Below, one piece after another: positions 33,513 to 43,526 of a stretch of DNA of 64,000 bases. A program made the translations under genes and the position numbers. Numbering within the stretch: position 1 is the stretch's first letter; every line of letters begins with the position of its first letter. The notes below the pieces were generated by a model. The model did no database searches. It was not told where the DNA came from and worked only from the letters and a program-made list of their open reading frames with translations. This DNA comes from Athripsodes cinereus (lineage: Eukaryota > Arthropoda > Insecta > Trichoptera > Leptoceridae): positions 23,455,384 through 23,519,383 of the forward strand of contig OX388317.1 in the NCBI GenBank assembly GCA_947579605.1, written 5' to 3'.

Positions 33513-34425
33513 ATTATGATGAACTTTCACAGTGTTTGCTCTTCAAAAGTAAATAAATTAAAATTATTGTCATTCAAAATGGATTATACTGATAACCCAA
33601 TCCTATAAGCAAACAACTCAGATTGTATTATAGTCTGAGATACGACATGCCAAATTTTTCAGGTACCTACTGTTTTTGGATTCCAAAAAATATCTCTTAA
33701 TATGATAAACAAAAAAATTGGATTTGAAATTTTTCAAATTGTTGGCCTATGAAGCTGTTGGATCAATATGATTCGTTTTATTGACACAACATTGATATTT
33801 CATTTACATTCCGTGTAATACATTTTAAATATTCTTGCATTCCTATGTACCTTTTGAAGATGTTCCGTAGATATAAGGGTTCAGGCGTTTTTTACTTGTA
33901 TTAAAAAAAGGTTTTTATACATATTTGTAGATATGTAAATATTTTACAAAATGGTTTTTATTATGAAACCGGTTTCGGATGATTGTTAATATCGTTCATT
34001 GAGTACCTATAATAAAATTTTGACTTATTGACAAGTATTTTTTTTAAATTTTACAGAATTTCGTTTATCACAAATTACCCCACTCTTGGTGTCCAGAATA
34101 GAATATGTCTCCCATTTTTTTCATAAAATTTTAAGTGTCTTGTTAAATTTGAAAAATATCAGGCTTTTGACTTGTTCAATTCAGCTGTGATAAACTATAG
34201 CACTCATTATGAATGTCACAAATAGAATAACTGTTAATTTATTATGTGCAGTAAATACGTTAGCTACTACCCTATGATGGAAGTAAAAGAAGAGATAGAG
34301 CTGAAATAATTCGACATGACTGCATAAGAGATTTTAAACATGATATTAATCCATAAGCTAACAACTTGTAAATCCTATTTTTTTTTCTTTTCATATGTAG
34401 AAAATGATAATCTTTTGACAACTAA
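33513..34425. other. spacer with a small remnant of the dispersed repeat
   Basis: 34075-34150 resembles the dispersed element at 41450 (ccccactcttggtgtcc, agaatatgtctcccatttt). An open stretch after an acceptor-like ttttacag at 34057 falls inside that remnant and is not taken as an exon. Confidence 0.45.
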
Positions 34426-34650
34426 CTAACTTTTCCCTCCTGCACTCCTCTCTGGAGCACAGGGAAACCAACCTCCTCCCAGTGCTCTGTTGGCATTGTC
34501 ATAGGAACGATGTATTGTAAAAGAGTCCTTGTGGACAAAAAACAGTGCTCTTTTTAGCCCATTATCATTGGACATTCTCAAAATCTGACTCAAGCGGGAC
34601 CATCTTCTCTCTGGTTTTACAGATACTACAGATCTTTGCTTAGTGTGCCA
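34426..34650 (-). pseudogene. RTE-like LINE 3' end fragment (minus)
   Basis: The minus strand encodes ERRWSRLSQILRMSND, LKRALFFVHKD and SFTIHRSYDNANRA, the C-terminal end of an endonuclease-reverse transcriptase. It lies head-to-head with the + strand copy that follows. There is no catalytic part. Confidence 0.7.
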
Positions 34651-34769
34651 GTGCATAGTATCATTTGACAACACTAACATTTTTTTTATATTAAATGCAT
34701 ACATTTCTTTGTGTTTTGTCATACCATCATAGTCTATCAAAACTTTGAAATAGTGTATTTCAGAATCTG

Positions 34770-35032
34770 AAATCTCCGTTATACAGGAGAGACTATGGTC
34801 CTGGCTGGGACATGTTCTGAGAATGCCCAATGATAGTTGGCCAAAAAGAGCACTGTTCTTCCGTCCGCAAGGGTTTCGTCGGCCCGGGCGTCCCTCTTTC
34901 ACAATACACCGTTCCTATGACAACGACATCAGAGCGCAGGGAATGTCATGGAAAGAGGTGACACAATTGGCACAGAGACGCTCTGAATGGAGGAGGCTGG
35001 TTTCTGCCCTGTGTGTTGAGGGCAAAGAATGA
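34770..35032 (+). pseudogene. RTE-like LINE 3' end fragment (plus)
   Basis: It encodes RRWSWLGHVLRMPND-like residues in one frame (tggtcctggctgggacat), then SWPKRALFFRPQGFRRPGR and EWRRLVSAL to a stop, followed by gaatgaatgaat. It closely matches 42840-43099. Confidence 0.75.
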
Positions 35033-35155
35033 ATGAATGAATTTCAGAATACCTTTTTTGAATTTCAAGTTGTTGGCTTATAGAACTGGGCCATCATATA
35101 TTTTTGTAATAAAGTATGTATGTTATTGTTATTTCGTATACTTCTCTTGTTGCAG

Positions 35156-35397
35156 ATGGTTCAAAAAATGTTACATTATATGAAGGATCCTCAAAACATC
35201 ACATTATACAAAATTCAGAGCATACTCTCATTAAATACCAACCTTGCACTGATAAAACTAATAAGAGAAGGCGATGTCGTATGTGCTCCTATATGAAAAT
35301 ACGTAAGGTGACTGTTTACCAATGTAGGGAGTGTGATGTAGGACTTTGTGCTGGTCCCTGCTTTGAAAAGTATCATCAAGTAATAAAAACTCTCTAA
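35156..35397 (+). CDS. terminal exon encoding piggyBac-type Cys-rich domain (2)
   Basis: The acceptor is tatacttctcttgttgcag; AT, then 79 codons. The lead EHTLIKYQP is followed by NKRRRCRMCSYMKIRKV (about 42-58), VYQCRECDVGLC, GPCFEKYH and a short end. This H-x-L...KRRRC-x2-C...Y-x-C-x2-C...LC-x3-CF-x2-YH layout is the C-terminal zinc-binding domain of piggyBac-type transposases (the zf-Tnp_2-like form). It differs from the 13.2 kb exon in Cys spacing, so capture probably happened twice or long ago. No transposase core or inverted repeats lie nearby, which favours host use. Confidence 0.78.
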
Positions 35398-35839
35398 ACA
35401 GACAGACAAATTCACTCTAATATTTGGTTAGCTGGAAGATATTGCCTCCAGGCAATAAGCTCGCCAATGGCTCATGATTTTTTTTATGTATTATTATTAT
35501 TTATATTTTTACATATCATTGACATTTTTCTATTTCATTGACATCTTAATCTGTTATAAGTTGATACTTTTGACATTTTGATTATTTCTTTCATTTTTTA
35601 TGACGTTCTAATTATTTTTTATTTCATATAATTTTTTTTCTTTCATCTACTTGACATCTTTTTCCTATATTACAATTTTAATTCTTGACTTTTTACTAAA
35701 CATTTTTTTTTGACATTTTGATTTGTTTTTTTTTGTATATTGTATAACATGTTAAAGGCTCACACTATGGATATGTAAATAAATAAATAAACATGTGTAT
35801 GCATAAGCTAGTCTCAAACTAATATATGAATCTTGTATT
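35398..35839 (+). mobile_element. 3' tail of a non-LTR retrotransposon
   Basis: The tail starts near gctggaagatattgcctcca (35430), is T-rich with repeated tgacattttgat, and ends gttaaaggctcacactatgg with (TAAA)n at about 35780-35800. The same start recurs near 41980 and the same end near 27230. Confidence 0.55.
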
Positions 35840-36252
35840 ATGGGTACTAGTGATGTAACGAATATTCGCATTCGCAAATATTCGCATATTTCAAAGTATT
35901 CGAATTTGCATTCCTATTCGCAAAAAATATGCGAATGTTTTGCGAATATTATTTTGGTAATAAAGTATTGGTAATTCGGCAAAAGTACCGGATACTTACC
36001 CGGTACATTGTAGAAAAAGGTACTGCAAGAAAATATTCTTTAAGAAAACCGACGAGTTTTGAAATACTTTAAATTCCTATACCATTTTGAAAATTCGGCG
36101 ACGGGGGGGTAGAAATTTTAATGTTTGAGCAATTGTAGAAATTTAAGCAAGTCAATATTCGCTATTCGCATTCGCGTTCGCGAATGTCGGCAACAAATAT
36201 TCGAATTCGCGAATATCTAAAATCACACATTCGTTACATCACTAATGGGTAC
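35840..36252. mobile_element. hAT-type MITE with 8-bp duplication
   Basis: The target duplication atgggtac is at 35840-35847 and 36245-36252. The inverted ends are tagtgatgtaacgaa and ttcgttacatcacta. The interior is full of attcg repeats able to self-pair. No ORF. Confidence 0.85.
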
Positions 36253-36419
36253 TAACGCAATGATACATAATATGTATAATGCACTAAACACATAAACATG
36301 TTACACCCAGACATAGGATATTTTTAGAAAGGTCATTTTTTATTTTGCCCTGGCTGAGAATCCAACCTGAGATCATTATTATTATAGTGAGTTACCACTA
36401 TATGTAATAATTTTCCATT

Positions 36420-36600
36420 GGATTGATCTACAATGAGTTAGGATTTTCTTCTCCATTCCTCTCTATTTTCTGCTAGTCTCTTTATAATTTTATTAATGTG
36501 TCACAGTTCATGTCCTTCTTCACTTGGTCGGCCTCTACCATTTCTGCCTTCGGTCTTGCCCTCCGCGATGGTGATGCTGATGATCATTATTACACACCAG
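36420..36600 (-). pseudogene. LINE 3' end remnant (minus)
   Basis: The minus strand reads GKTEGRNGRGRPSEEGHE, then a few stops, then ENREEWRRKS, as in the C-terminal end of RTE/L2-like reverse transcriptases. Confidence 0.5.
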
Positions 36601-36654
36601 CAAAATAAATATAAAAAAAACCTTTACCCTCAATTTGAGCCCCCCAACAAATTT

Positions 36655-36850
36655 TGATACAAGGCCCAATAAGGCTCGCTACACTACTATGTATATGCCA
36701 TGAGGCTTGGCACTCATCCTGCATATCTTTATTTTATATTGGCATGGGGAGGAGAGCTTACATGTTGATTGCATGGAGCTGGTCTGCTGGCTACCCCACT
36801 TGTGGGATATGCTGTGATGGTATAGTGGTAGTAGTAGTATATGTCATCAC
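36655..36850 (+). repeat. dispersed lepidopteran repeat
   Basis: Same family as 41450: ttttatattggcatggggag, gctggctaccccacttgtgg, ggtatagtggtagtag. Confidence 0.6.
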
Positions 36851-37069
36851 AAGATATAAAACAACCTTGATTGTATATTGTTAATTCCATTTATCTATTT
36901 ATTTTGTTACTTAAATTTAGTGAAATTTGTTAAATCATTTATTTTTATTTTACCAGTTAATAAATCATTTATTTATATTTATAAGATTGTATTCCCCATA
37001 TACATATATTTAATCATTAAATAATCTTCTTTAGTTATTGTTTTTATGTCAATATTTCCAATGTTAATT

Positions 37070-37285
37070 TCTTGTAGACAGATGAACCTCCTCCATTCAG
37101 AGTGATCTCTTGTCAGTTTAGCTACCCCTATTTCTCTGACATTTCCAAAACTCTGATTCACAACATTCTGTTTTTGTTCTATGATGTCAGAGAATTCAAA
37201 ATGTCGTGGGAAGAGGTGACTGATGTGTTCTTAAGAGGAATGTTAATGGTGAAAGAAAAAGAAATATTAGTGACTGAAATGTGAC
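37070..37285. pseudogene. RTE-like LINE fragments, head to head
   Basis: The minus strand reads VAKLTRDHSEWRRFIC (37073-37130). The + strand resumes with aatgtcgtgggaagaggtgac (37199-37219), the MSWEEVT block. It repeats the inverted arrangement seen at 34.4-35.0 kb. Confidence 0.5.
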
Positions 37286-37286
37286 A

Positions 37287-37400
37287 TTCGCTAGCCTGAT
37301 GGTAAAGTCTAGGACTCTCGACCGAGAAATTGCGGGTTCAAATCCTACCTTTGGTGACTTACTATATTTTCACTAAACAAACATGCTATTATTGGGATGT
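37287..37400 (+). mobile_element. tRNA-derived SINE, 5' fragment
   Basis: Head only: tagcctgatggtaaagtct with box B-like gggttcaaatcc. Confidence 0.5.
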
Positions 37401-37557
37401 TTGAAAGTATAAATCACAAATTCATATAAAACAATTGGTATATGAATTGTACTTAAAATAAGTAAATTATTTGAGATAATGACATCCTCCAGACTACTAT
37501 TCTGATATGGTTTTTTGGACGTACACAGTATGACTAAGCTTTCTTCTAATATTTCAG

Positions 37558-37790
37558 TGACTTACGTACTCTCCAACAAAAAGAACAAACAAGTTCTGTA
37601 TGACAATATGAGATTCTCAGTCAACTGGAGATCTAAAGGCGGGAAAATCATTTGGAGATGTTCTACACACGCTTCTAAAGGATGTAAGGCGAGCGTGCAC
37701 ACATTGAATGATAAAATTGTATACGCACTTAGTAAACATGAACATTTTCCGTCGAATCCTTTTGATGACAACTTTCAACTGAATCAATAA
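37558..37790 (+). CDS. mod(mdg4): mod(mdg4)-type terminal exon C1 (FLYWCH finger)
   Basis: The acceptor is ctttcttctaatatttcag; TG, then 76 codons. Sub-family C signature TYVLSNKKNKQVLYDN (1-16), then RFSVNWRSKGGKIIWRCSTH, SKGC, KASVHTLNDKIV and the His pair as HEH. A polar tail FPSNPFDDNFQLNQ follows. The stop TAA lies inside AATAAA (37786-37791), giving a minimal 3' UTR. Confidence 0.9.
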
Positions 37791-38188
37791 ATTTAAATAT
37801 GTACCTACAATTATAATAATTTTTCTAATCGTATAAAATATGAAATGAATATAAAAATTAATAATAACCCTATTTCCAATAAGTTTAACTGCGCCTCTAG
37901 TCATTTAGATATATATTATTACTGTACTTTTAAGTAGAAAATGTTGTGTACACTTCTTTTTATTTTGTACTTATGTACTATAAATTAAATTTTCTATTGT
38001 AAAAAATCTGTTTTTCTCCTTTCCTTGCTGTACAATTGTGTTAGCCATACATTGAAATTCAAAGTACGTAACATGTGCCTAACCTATCTTTATTCTAAGG
38101 CAGCTACTATGTTTAAATCCTTTTTGATATCCAGTGTATTTGTTGGCTAACCCTCATTAGAGAAAAGTTTTGATGAAATCGTTGGTTC

Positions 38189-38358
38189 GAGTTCGTCGGT
38201 AGCCTGGGGGTAGAGTCTCGGCCTTTAGAACAAGGAGTCCGTGGTTCGATCCCAGGTGCCGGCAAACTCCCCTTTCACGGCACAAGCTTTTAGCTTAGTG
38301 TGAAAGGTGTATAAGGTTGTATTTGGGTTTATAATAAATCAGATATATCTTTTTAAAA
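38189..38358 (+). mobile_element. tRNA-derived SINE, full copy
   Basis: Best copy in the window: gttcgtcggtagcctggggg, tagagtctcgg, ggttcgatcccaggtgccgg, then the body and an A-rich tail. Clear internal A and B boxes for RNA polymerase III. Confidence 0.8.
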
Positions 38359-38390
38359 AAAAAAAAAATAGTAGACAGTTGTAAAATAAG

Positions 38391-39460
38391 ATTATTGTAT
38401 GTAACACAGTCTGTTGTGTTGAAAACTGGATTTTCACTTACTCAGAAGTGTGGATGTCAATCAAATTAAGTTTTGAACTACTATAGATGACTCGTACACA
38501 TTGAATTGCTCAGAAAAATGGACATTAATATTTTTGCTCAGACTGAGGATCGAACCCACGACCCCTCGCTTGCAAGGCGAGTGTGTTAACCACTAGTCCA
38601 ACCTAATGAATTAGGTTACATACTAGTTAGGTATATTATATATACCGCGTGTACGTGGTGATAAATCAATGTGAACTTCCTTAAGGATAGCATGATACAG
38701 AGTCTCGATGCTTAGGAAACTGAGGCTCAGTCTGGGCAAAAATATTAATGTCCATTTTTCTGAGCAATTCAATGTGTACGAGTCATCTATAGTAGTTCAA
38801 AACTTAATTTGATTGACATCCACACTTCTGAGTAAGTGAAAATCCAGTTTTCAACACAACAGACTGTGTTACATACAATAATCATATATTCAACTGGTTA
38901 TAGTATAGACAACAATATTTGACTAAAATAATTTGCATAATACGCTTAAAAAAGCGCCATCTATTCACGGCATAGTGTCTTAAATGAACAATGTTGAGTA
39001 TAAAGATGGAGGCTTCAAATATTGTGTGTTTAAACAGAACTTCGATAGAGGGACATAGTATAGGAAACCATATTACATATGAAATATTTGAAAAATATAG
39101 TATATGTACAACTTTCAAAAAATTCTGATACATGTGACAAGCATGATATAGAGGAATTGGGAATGTTACCCGGGTATAAAGAGTGCTCTTAACCAGCCTG
39201 TGTCGATTCGTAAGCATCGAGACTCTGTATCATGCTATCCTTAAGGAAGTTCACATTGATTTATCACCACGTACACGCGGTATATATAATATACCTAACT
39301 AGTATGTAACCTAATTCATTAGGTTGGACTAGTGGTTAACACACTCGCCTTGCAAGCGAGGGGTCGTGGGTTCGATCCTCAGTCTGGGCAAAAATATTAA
39401 TGTCCATTTTTCTGAGCAATTCAATGTGTACGAGTCATCTATAGTAGTTCAAAACTTAAG
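38391..39460. repeat. large inverted-repeat block with tRNA-Ala-like heads
   Basis: 38391-38553 is complementary to about 38725-38882. 38540-38712 is complementary to about 39207-39395. Part of it also repeats directly (38730-38800 and 39385-39455). Each long unit contains a tRNA-Ala(TGC)-like part (agtggttaacacactcgcc, cttgcaa loop, gtgggttcgatcctc) with no acceptor stem. The block ends about 70 bp before exon C2. It resembles a tRNA-derived element duplicated by foldback. Confidence 0.75.
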
Positions 39461-39528
39461 TTGTAAAATACTTAAAATTATTTTTATTGTGTTGTTTTTA
39501 AAAATAATATACTTCACTTACTTTTCAG

Positions 39529-39740
39529 CAACATTTGTTTTGTCCAACAAAAATCATAAACAAATACTTTACAATGGTAAAAGATATTCTGTAAACCGTA
39601 AGGGAGTGAAGAGTGGGAAGACAATATGGAGATGCTCCACACAAAAGAAGGGATGTAGAGCCGTCATACACACACTCGATGATAAGATTGTATATGTCAT
39701 GAGTGAACACGATCATTCAGTTCCTAAAGCATTCAAATAA
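39529..39740 (+). CDS. mod(mdg4): mod(mdg4)-type terminal exon C2 (FLYWCH finger, altered spacing)
   Basis: The acceptor is atacttcacttacttttcag; CA, then 69 codons: TFVLSNKNHKQILYNGKRYS (1-20), SGKTIWRC (28-35), STQKKGC (36-42), AVIHTLDDKIVYVMSEHDH. The usual STHxxKGC is STQKKGC here, so the Cys pair is C-x6-C and the H is lost. Zinc ligands otherwise remain. The stop sits inside AATAAA (39736-39741). The upstream 160 bp of open frame belongs to the inverted-repeat block and intron, not to the exon. Confidence 0.88.
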
Positions 39741-39932
39741 AGAACAAAAATATTTATTTTATAGAATTTTGTTTGAAATTCAAAATAAAATATTTTAAAG
39801 GAAATGAGTACTTGTTTCAATTTGACTGTTGTTCAGTAATTGTCATTTTATTTTTTCAAATTTTTGATTTGTGTTTTTACTCAATCTTTTGTTCAGTTGT
39901 TCAGCCTGCATTTTAAATAAGGGTTTATTTAA

Positions 39933-40555
39933 AGAGTTCCGATGGTCCGTGGCCCCCTTTTTCATAGGGTTGCCAGATGATAATCTGATAAAGGAGGACA
40001 GATGGGTCTAAAAAGGAGGATTTTCTGTAAAAAAGGAGGAGTTTCAGAAATTAATCAATTTTTTTATATTATTTTACTTTATTTTAATCATATTTAGCTG
40101 AGCTGCCAATTTTGGAAAGAGGTTCTTGGTTTTATAACAAATAATTGTAAAAATCTTCACATGTCATGTTTTTGAAATTGTATTGAGTAAGAATTAAAGA
40201 TTTAACTGACTTCACACTTAGTTTATTCCTCTCTTTGCTCCACTAAGTATTAATCAGTGAAAAAACTCTTTCCACATTTGCGTTATGTGCGCTTATACAA
40301 AAATAAAACTCGCAGAACCTGATGTTTAGCAAAAGGGGGACTTACAGTAGGTAAGGGAGGACGGGAGGACAGAACATAAAAAAGGAGGACATGTCCTCCT
40401 TTTGGATACCATCTGGCAACCCTACTTTTTCACAATACACAGTTTCTATGAGAACAACCTCAGAGCGCTAGGAATTTCAATATGCGCAGAGATACTCCGA
40501 ATGGAAGAGGGTTGTCTCTGCCCTGTGCTCCCGAGAGAAGTACTGAAGGGCGAGA
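39933..40555 (+). pseudogene. RTE-like LINE fragment split by a MITE
   Basis: gagttccgatggtccgtggc and, after the MITE, tttttcacaatacacagttt ... gaatggaagagggttgtctctgccctgtgctcccgaga ... gatgacgatgat match the 42.9-43.1 kb fragment. Several frameshifts. Confidence 0.7.
39957..40432. mobile_element. hAT-type MITE with 8-bp duplication
   Basis: The target duplication ctttttca is at 39957-39964 and 40425-40432. The inverted ends are tagggttgccagatg and catctggcaacccta. Inside are several aaaggagga motifs. Confidence 0.85.
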
Positions 40556-40752
40556 CAACGATGACGATGATTCTGAATTAAATTTTTGCATTTAATTTTT
40601 TCTGATTTGATTGGTACATGAGTTTGGGAATATGATTATACATCAGAGAAATATTTGTATAGTGTATTTCATTTATCATTACAATTTGATATGCTGTATG
40701 TATTTTTAGTTTGTCAATGTGATTTTTTTAACACATATTTTTTCTCTTTCAG

Positions 40753-40946
40753 TGACATACGTTTTGTCGAACCGCAAACACAAACAAGTTTTATATCAAA
40801 ACATGAGGTTCTCCGTCAACAAGCGTTGCAAAGGCAAGATCATCTGGAGATGCGCTACTCACGCTCCTAAAGGTTGTAAAGCTGTCATTCATACTGTGGA
40901 TGATAAACTAGTGTATGTTATGGGGAAGCATGAACACATACCATAA
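40753..40946 (+). CDS. mod(mdg4): mod(mdg4)-type terminal exon C3 (FLYWCH finger)
   Basis: The acceptor is ttttttctctttcag; TG, then 63 codons. Reads TYVLSNRKHKQVLYQNMRFS (1-20), KRCKGKIIWRCATH, PKGC, KAVIHTVDDKLVYVM and KHEHIP. ATH replaces STH; the Cys pair keeps C-x7-C. Closest to exon C1. A run of AATAAA starts at the last base of the stop (40946-40951), and tandem copies follow. It completes the three-member C cluster of 37.5-41 kb. Confidence 0.9.
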
Positions 40947-42530
40947 ATAAATAAATTATTCTATGCAGAATACTTGTATAGTCAGTCTTAATCATATAAG
41001 TATACTGGGAAAGTTTTTTTTATAAAGAAAGCTATTGAAATTGACATTTCGACAGTAATATTTAAATGAGACTTTCGTTCTCCAAAGTATTATTATTTGA
41101 CTAATTACGTCTGTTAGCCTATCAGGGATGGATCTGTTTTTATTGACTTATATTCGATTGGTTGAATAAATGCACTGGATGTTTGAACTGCTCATTTAAT
41201 GAATCAAAGTTTATGTAAATAGACAATTAATAATATGCTAATGTTTGTCAATATTCCATCAGTTTGTTAATCCAATTCATTCATTCACCAACCTTTAATA
41301 AAAGTATGAAAATGTAGGAGTACTACATTTATATAAATTTATATCATAGCTTCCAGCTCTAATAGAATTATTATAGCAATGATTTAAACAAAAACATGTC
41401 TAATCCATAGACAACACTCTGTGGAGTCCCCGTAAATAGTAAGTATCCCACTCTTTTTTTACAGGTTACTTAAAAGTTTTCGAGTAACCTGTAAAATGCA
41501 GGTGTTTGTTAAACATCACATGTAAGACAATTAACATCTACAATTCAGCGACTGAATGTCTTATTTTATTATTGGCACGGAGAGAACAAGTTGTATGTGT
41601 ATTACATTCGGTTAGTCTGCTGGCTACCCCACGTGTGGGATATTCCATAATGGTATAGTAGTATTTTTCCTGCTGAGATTGCCTTGGGCAAAAGCTGTGA
41701 GGTCTCAGTGCAGGGCAGTATTTTTAGAATAATAATTATTAGGAGTAGCATAGACAACATTGACTAGATAATATGTGCATTTTTTATAATACTTTTCTCT
41801 CTACCATAATTTGTATTTTCATAATATTTTTCATCTTTTCTCTAATCACTCCTATAAAGTGTATCTTATAGTATACATATTAATTAATGTGGAACTTAGT
41901 TATTGATCGCAAGTCAACTTTTCGTCACCAATAATGTGAAATATGTATTATTTTAATAAAAACTCTTTACAATATTCTGATAATTAGTTGGAAGATATCG
42001 CAATCTAGCAATAAACTCATCCTCTATGCATTGAATTATATAACTGATAATTTTATGATACTTTGTAATGATTGGTGTTGTAACCAATGTAAAGTGAAAA
42101 ATAAAAATAAATAAGTAATGAAGGCAGATACTCTCTATAACTAGCCTACTAGTTATCAATAAAGTCATGTCATATCACTGAATGTCTGTAATTTATTTTT
42201 CAAAAAGTCAACATTAACATCCACCAAGTCACTCGACACCACTGAGTATATGAGGGGTTCAAAAACAAAACAAAAACTCTTCAAGTAGAAATAGAAATGT
42301 GCTGTTTTCTCAGTTTCAATGTTCTAAGATCAATACGCCTTTGCATGTGAACCACTCATATAAAATAATTATTAATTGGTTTGACTGTTTTTATATAGAT
42401 AAAATCTTGATTATGTTCCATAAAAGCTAAAAGTAGAACTTATGAAATGTATAAATCTTACAATGTACTTAACGTCTGTAAATATTGCGTAGATCATAAA
42501 ATATAATTATTCTATTTAGTATTCTATTTA
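40947..42530. other. spacer with dispersed repeat and LINE tail
   Basis: 41450-41670 holds the best copy of the dispersed repeat (separate entry). 41970-42130 resembles the non-LTR tail at 35430 (ttggaagatatcgcaatcta). No exon is seen. Confidence 0.55.
41450..41670 (+). repeat. dispersed lepidopteran repeat, best copy
   Basis: Order: cccactctttttt, aagttttcgagtaacctgta, aaatgcaggtgttt, attggcacggagagaac, gctggctaccccacgtgtgg, ggtatagtag. At least eight more full or partial copies in both orientations lie in the window (5.7, 12.7, 17.1, 23.6, 27.9, 36.7, 45.05 and 60.9 kb). Origin unknown to me; no coding capacity. Confidence 0.65.
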
Positions 42531-42532
42531 GC

Positions 42533-43110
42533 AACCATAACGCCAGAGGGTGATCTCCGGTCGGAATTACCAATCTGCATAGGAGCAGCTAGCGGGGCTT
42601 TCAATAACATGAACAAAGTTTGGGAGGCGTCTGGACTCAGCATCAGGACAAAATGTCGCTTGTTCAATGCGTGCATCATCCCAATCTATATGGCTGTGAG
42701 TCTTGGCACTTAACCAAGGCTCAAGAGCGGAAGATACTAAGCTTTGAAAACAAGTGTCTTAGAAGAATTTTGGATGTCAAATGGTATGAACATGTTGCAA
42801 ATGATGCTGTGTGCCGGCGCACCCAGCAGAGACCTGTAATCTCCGTAATACAGGAGAGACGATGGTCCTGGCTGGGACATGTTTTGAGAATGCTTAATGA
42901 TAGTTGGCCAAAAAGAGCACTGTTCTTCCGTCCGCAGGGGTTCCGTCGGGCCGGGCGTCCCTCTTTCACAATATACCGTTCCTATGACAACGATATCAGA
43001 GCGCAAGGAATGTCGTGGAAAGAGGTGACGCAATTGGCACAGAGACGCTCTGAATGGAGGAGGCTGGTTTCTGCCCTGTGCTCCCGAGAGGAGCGTTGAG
43101 GGCGATGATG
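42533..43110 (+). pseudogene. RTE-like LINE, C-terminal fragment
   Basis: It encodes ASGAFNNMNKVWEASGLSIR and CRLFNACIIPIY, then a frameshift into YGCESWHLTKAQERKI, ENKCLRRILDVKWYEHV, RRWSWLGHVLRM and EWRRLVSALCSREER-stop. It ends with ggcgatgatgatgat, the short-repeat tail typical of RTE-type elements. 5'-truncated, without catalytic domain. Confidence 0.8.
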
Positions 43111-43526
43111 ATGATTTAGTATTTTGGTACATTATATTTGTACATTATGAATTAAGAGTGATGATTTGCATTGTATTGAGTATTGTGAATTTAAGATGAA
43201 AATAAAAATAATTTCAAATTCAATTTGTTCATTGGTTACTTTATCCCATGCTATAATAAACAATCTAGGTTTTTTTTATAATTGAGATTGTTGTTTGGTT
43301 TTGTTTTATCAAAAAATCTTAATTCTTGTATGTATCTTGTAAAATGTGAGTTGATTCTTTGAAAATAATGAAGTTTCCTTTTGTATTCTGTGTAACCTCT
43401 TTTGAGGTTTTGTGAATATGTGATTAGGTATGTGTTTTATTGTTTTCAGTCAATTGTAGTATTATAATAAAAATGGAATATTTAAATTTGTAATGGTATG
43501 CTTGACAATTGAACTTTTTGTTTTAG

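Noticed and set aside
34057..34210. Open frame after acceptor-like ttttacag
   Set aside because: It overlaps a remnant of the dispersed repeat and shows no protein-like pattern.
39322..39392. tRNA-Ala(TGC) gene (also reverse at 38540-38600)
   Set aside because: Anticodon and T arms are good but no acceptor stem can be formed; both belong to a repeated element.
42620..43099. 159-codon frame as a host gene
   Set aside because: It is the frameshifted C-terminal end of an RTE-like LINE with a (GAT)n tail.
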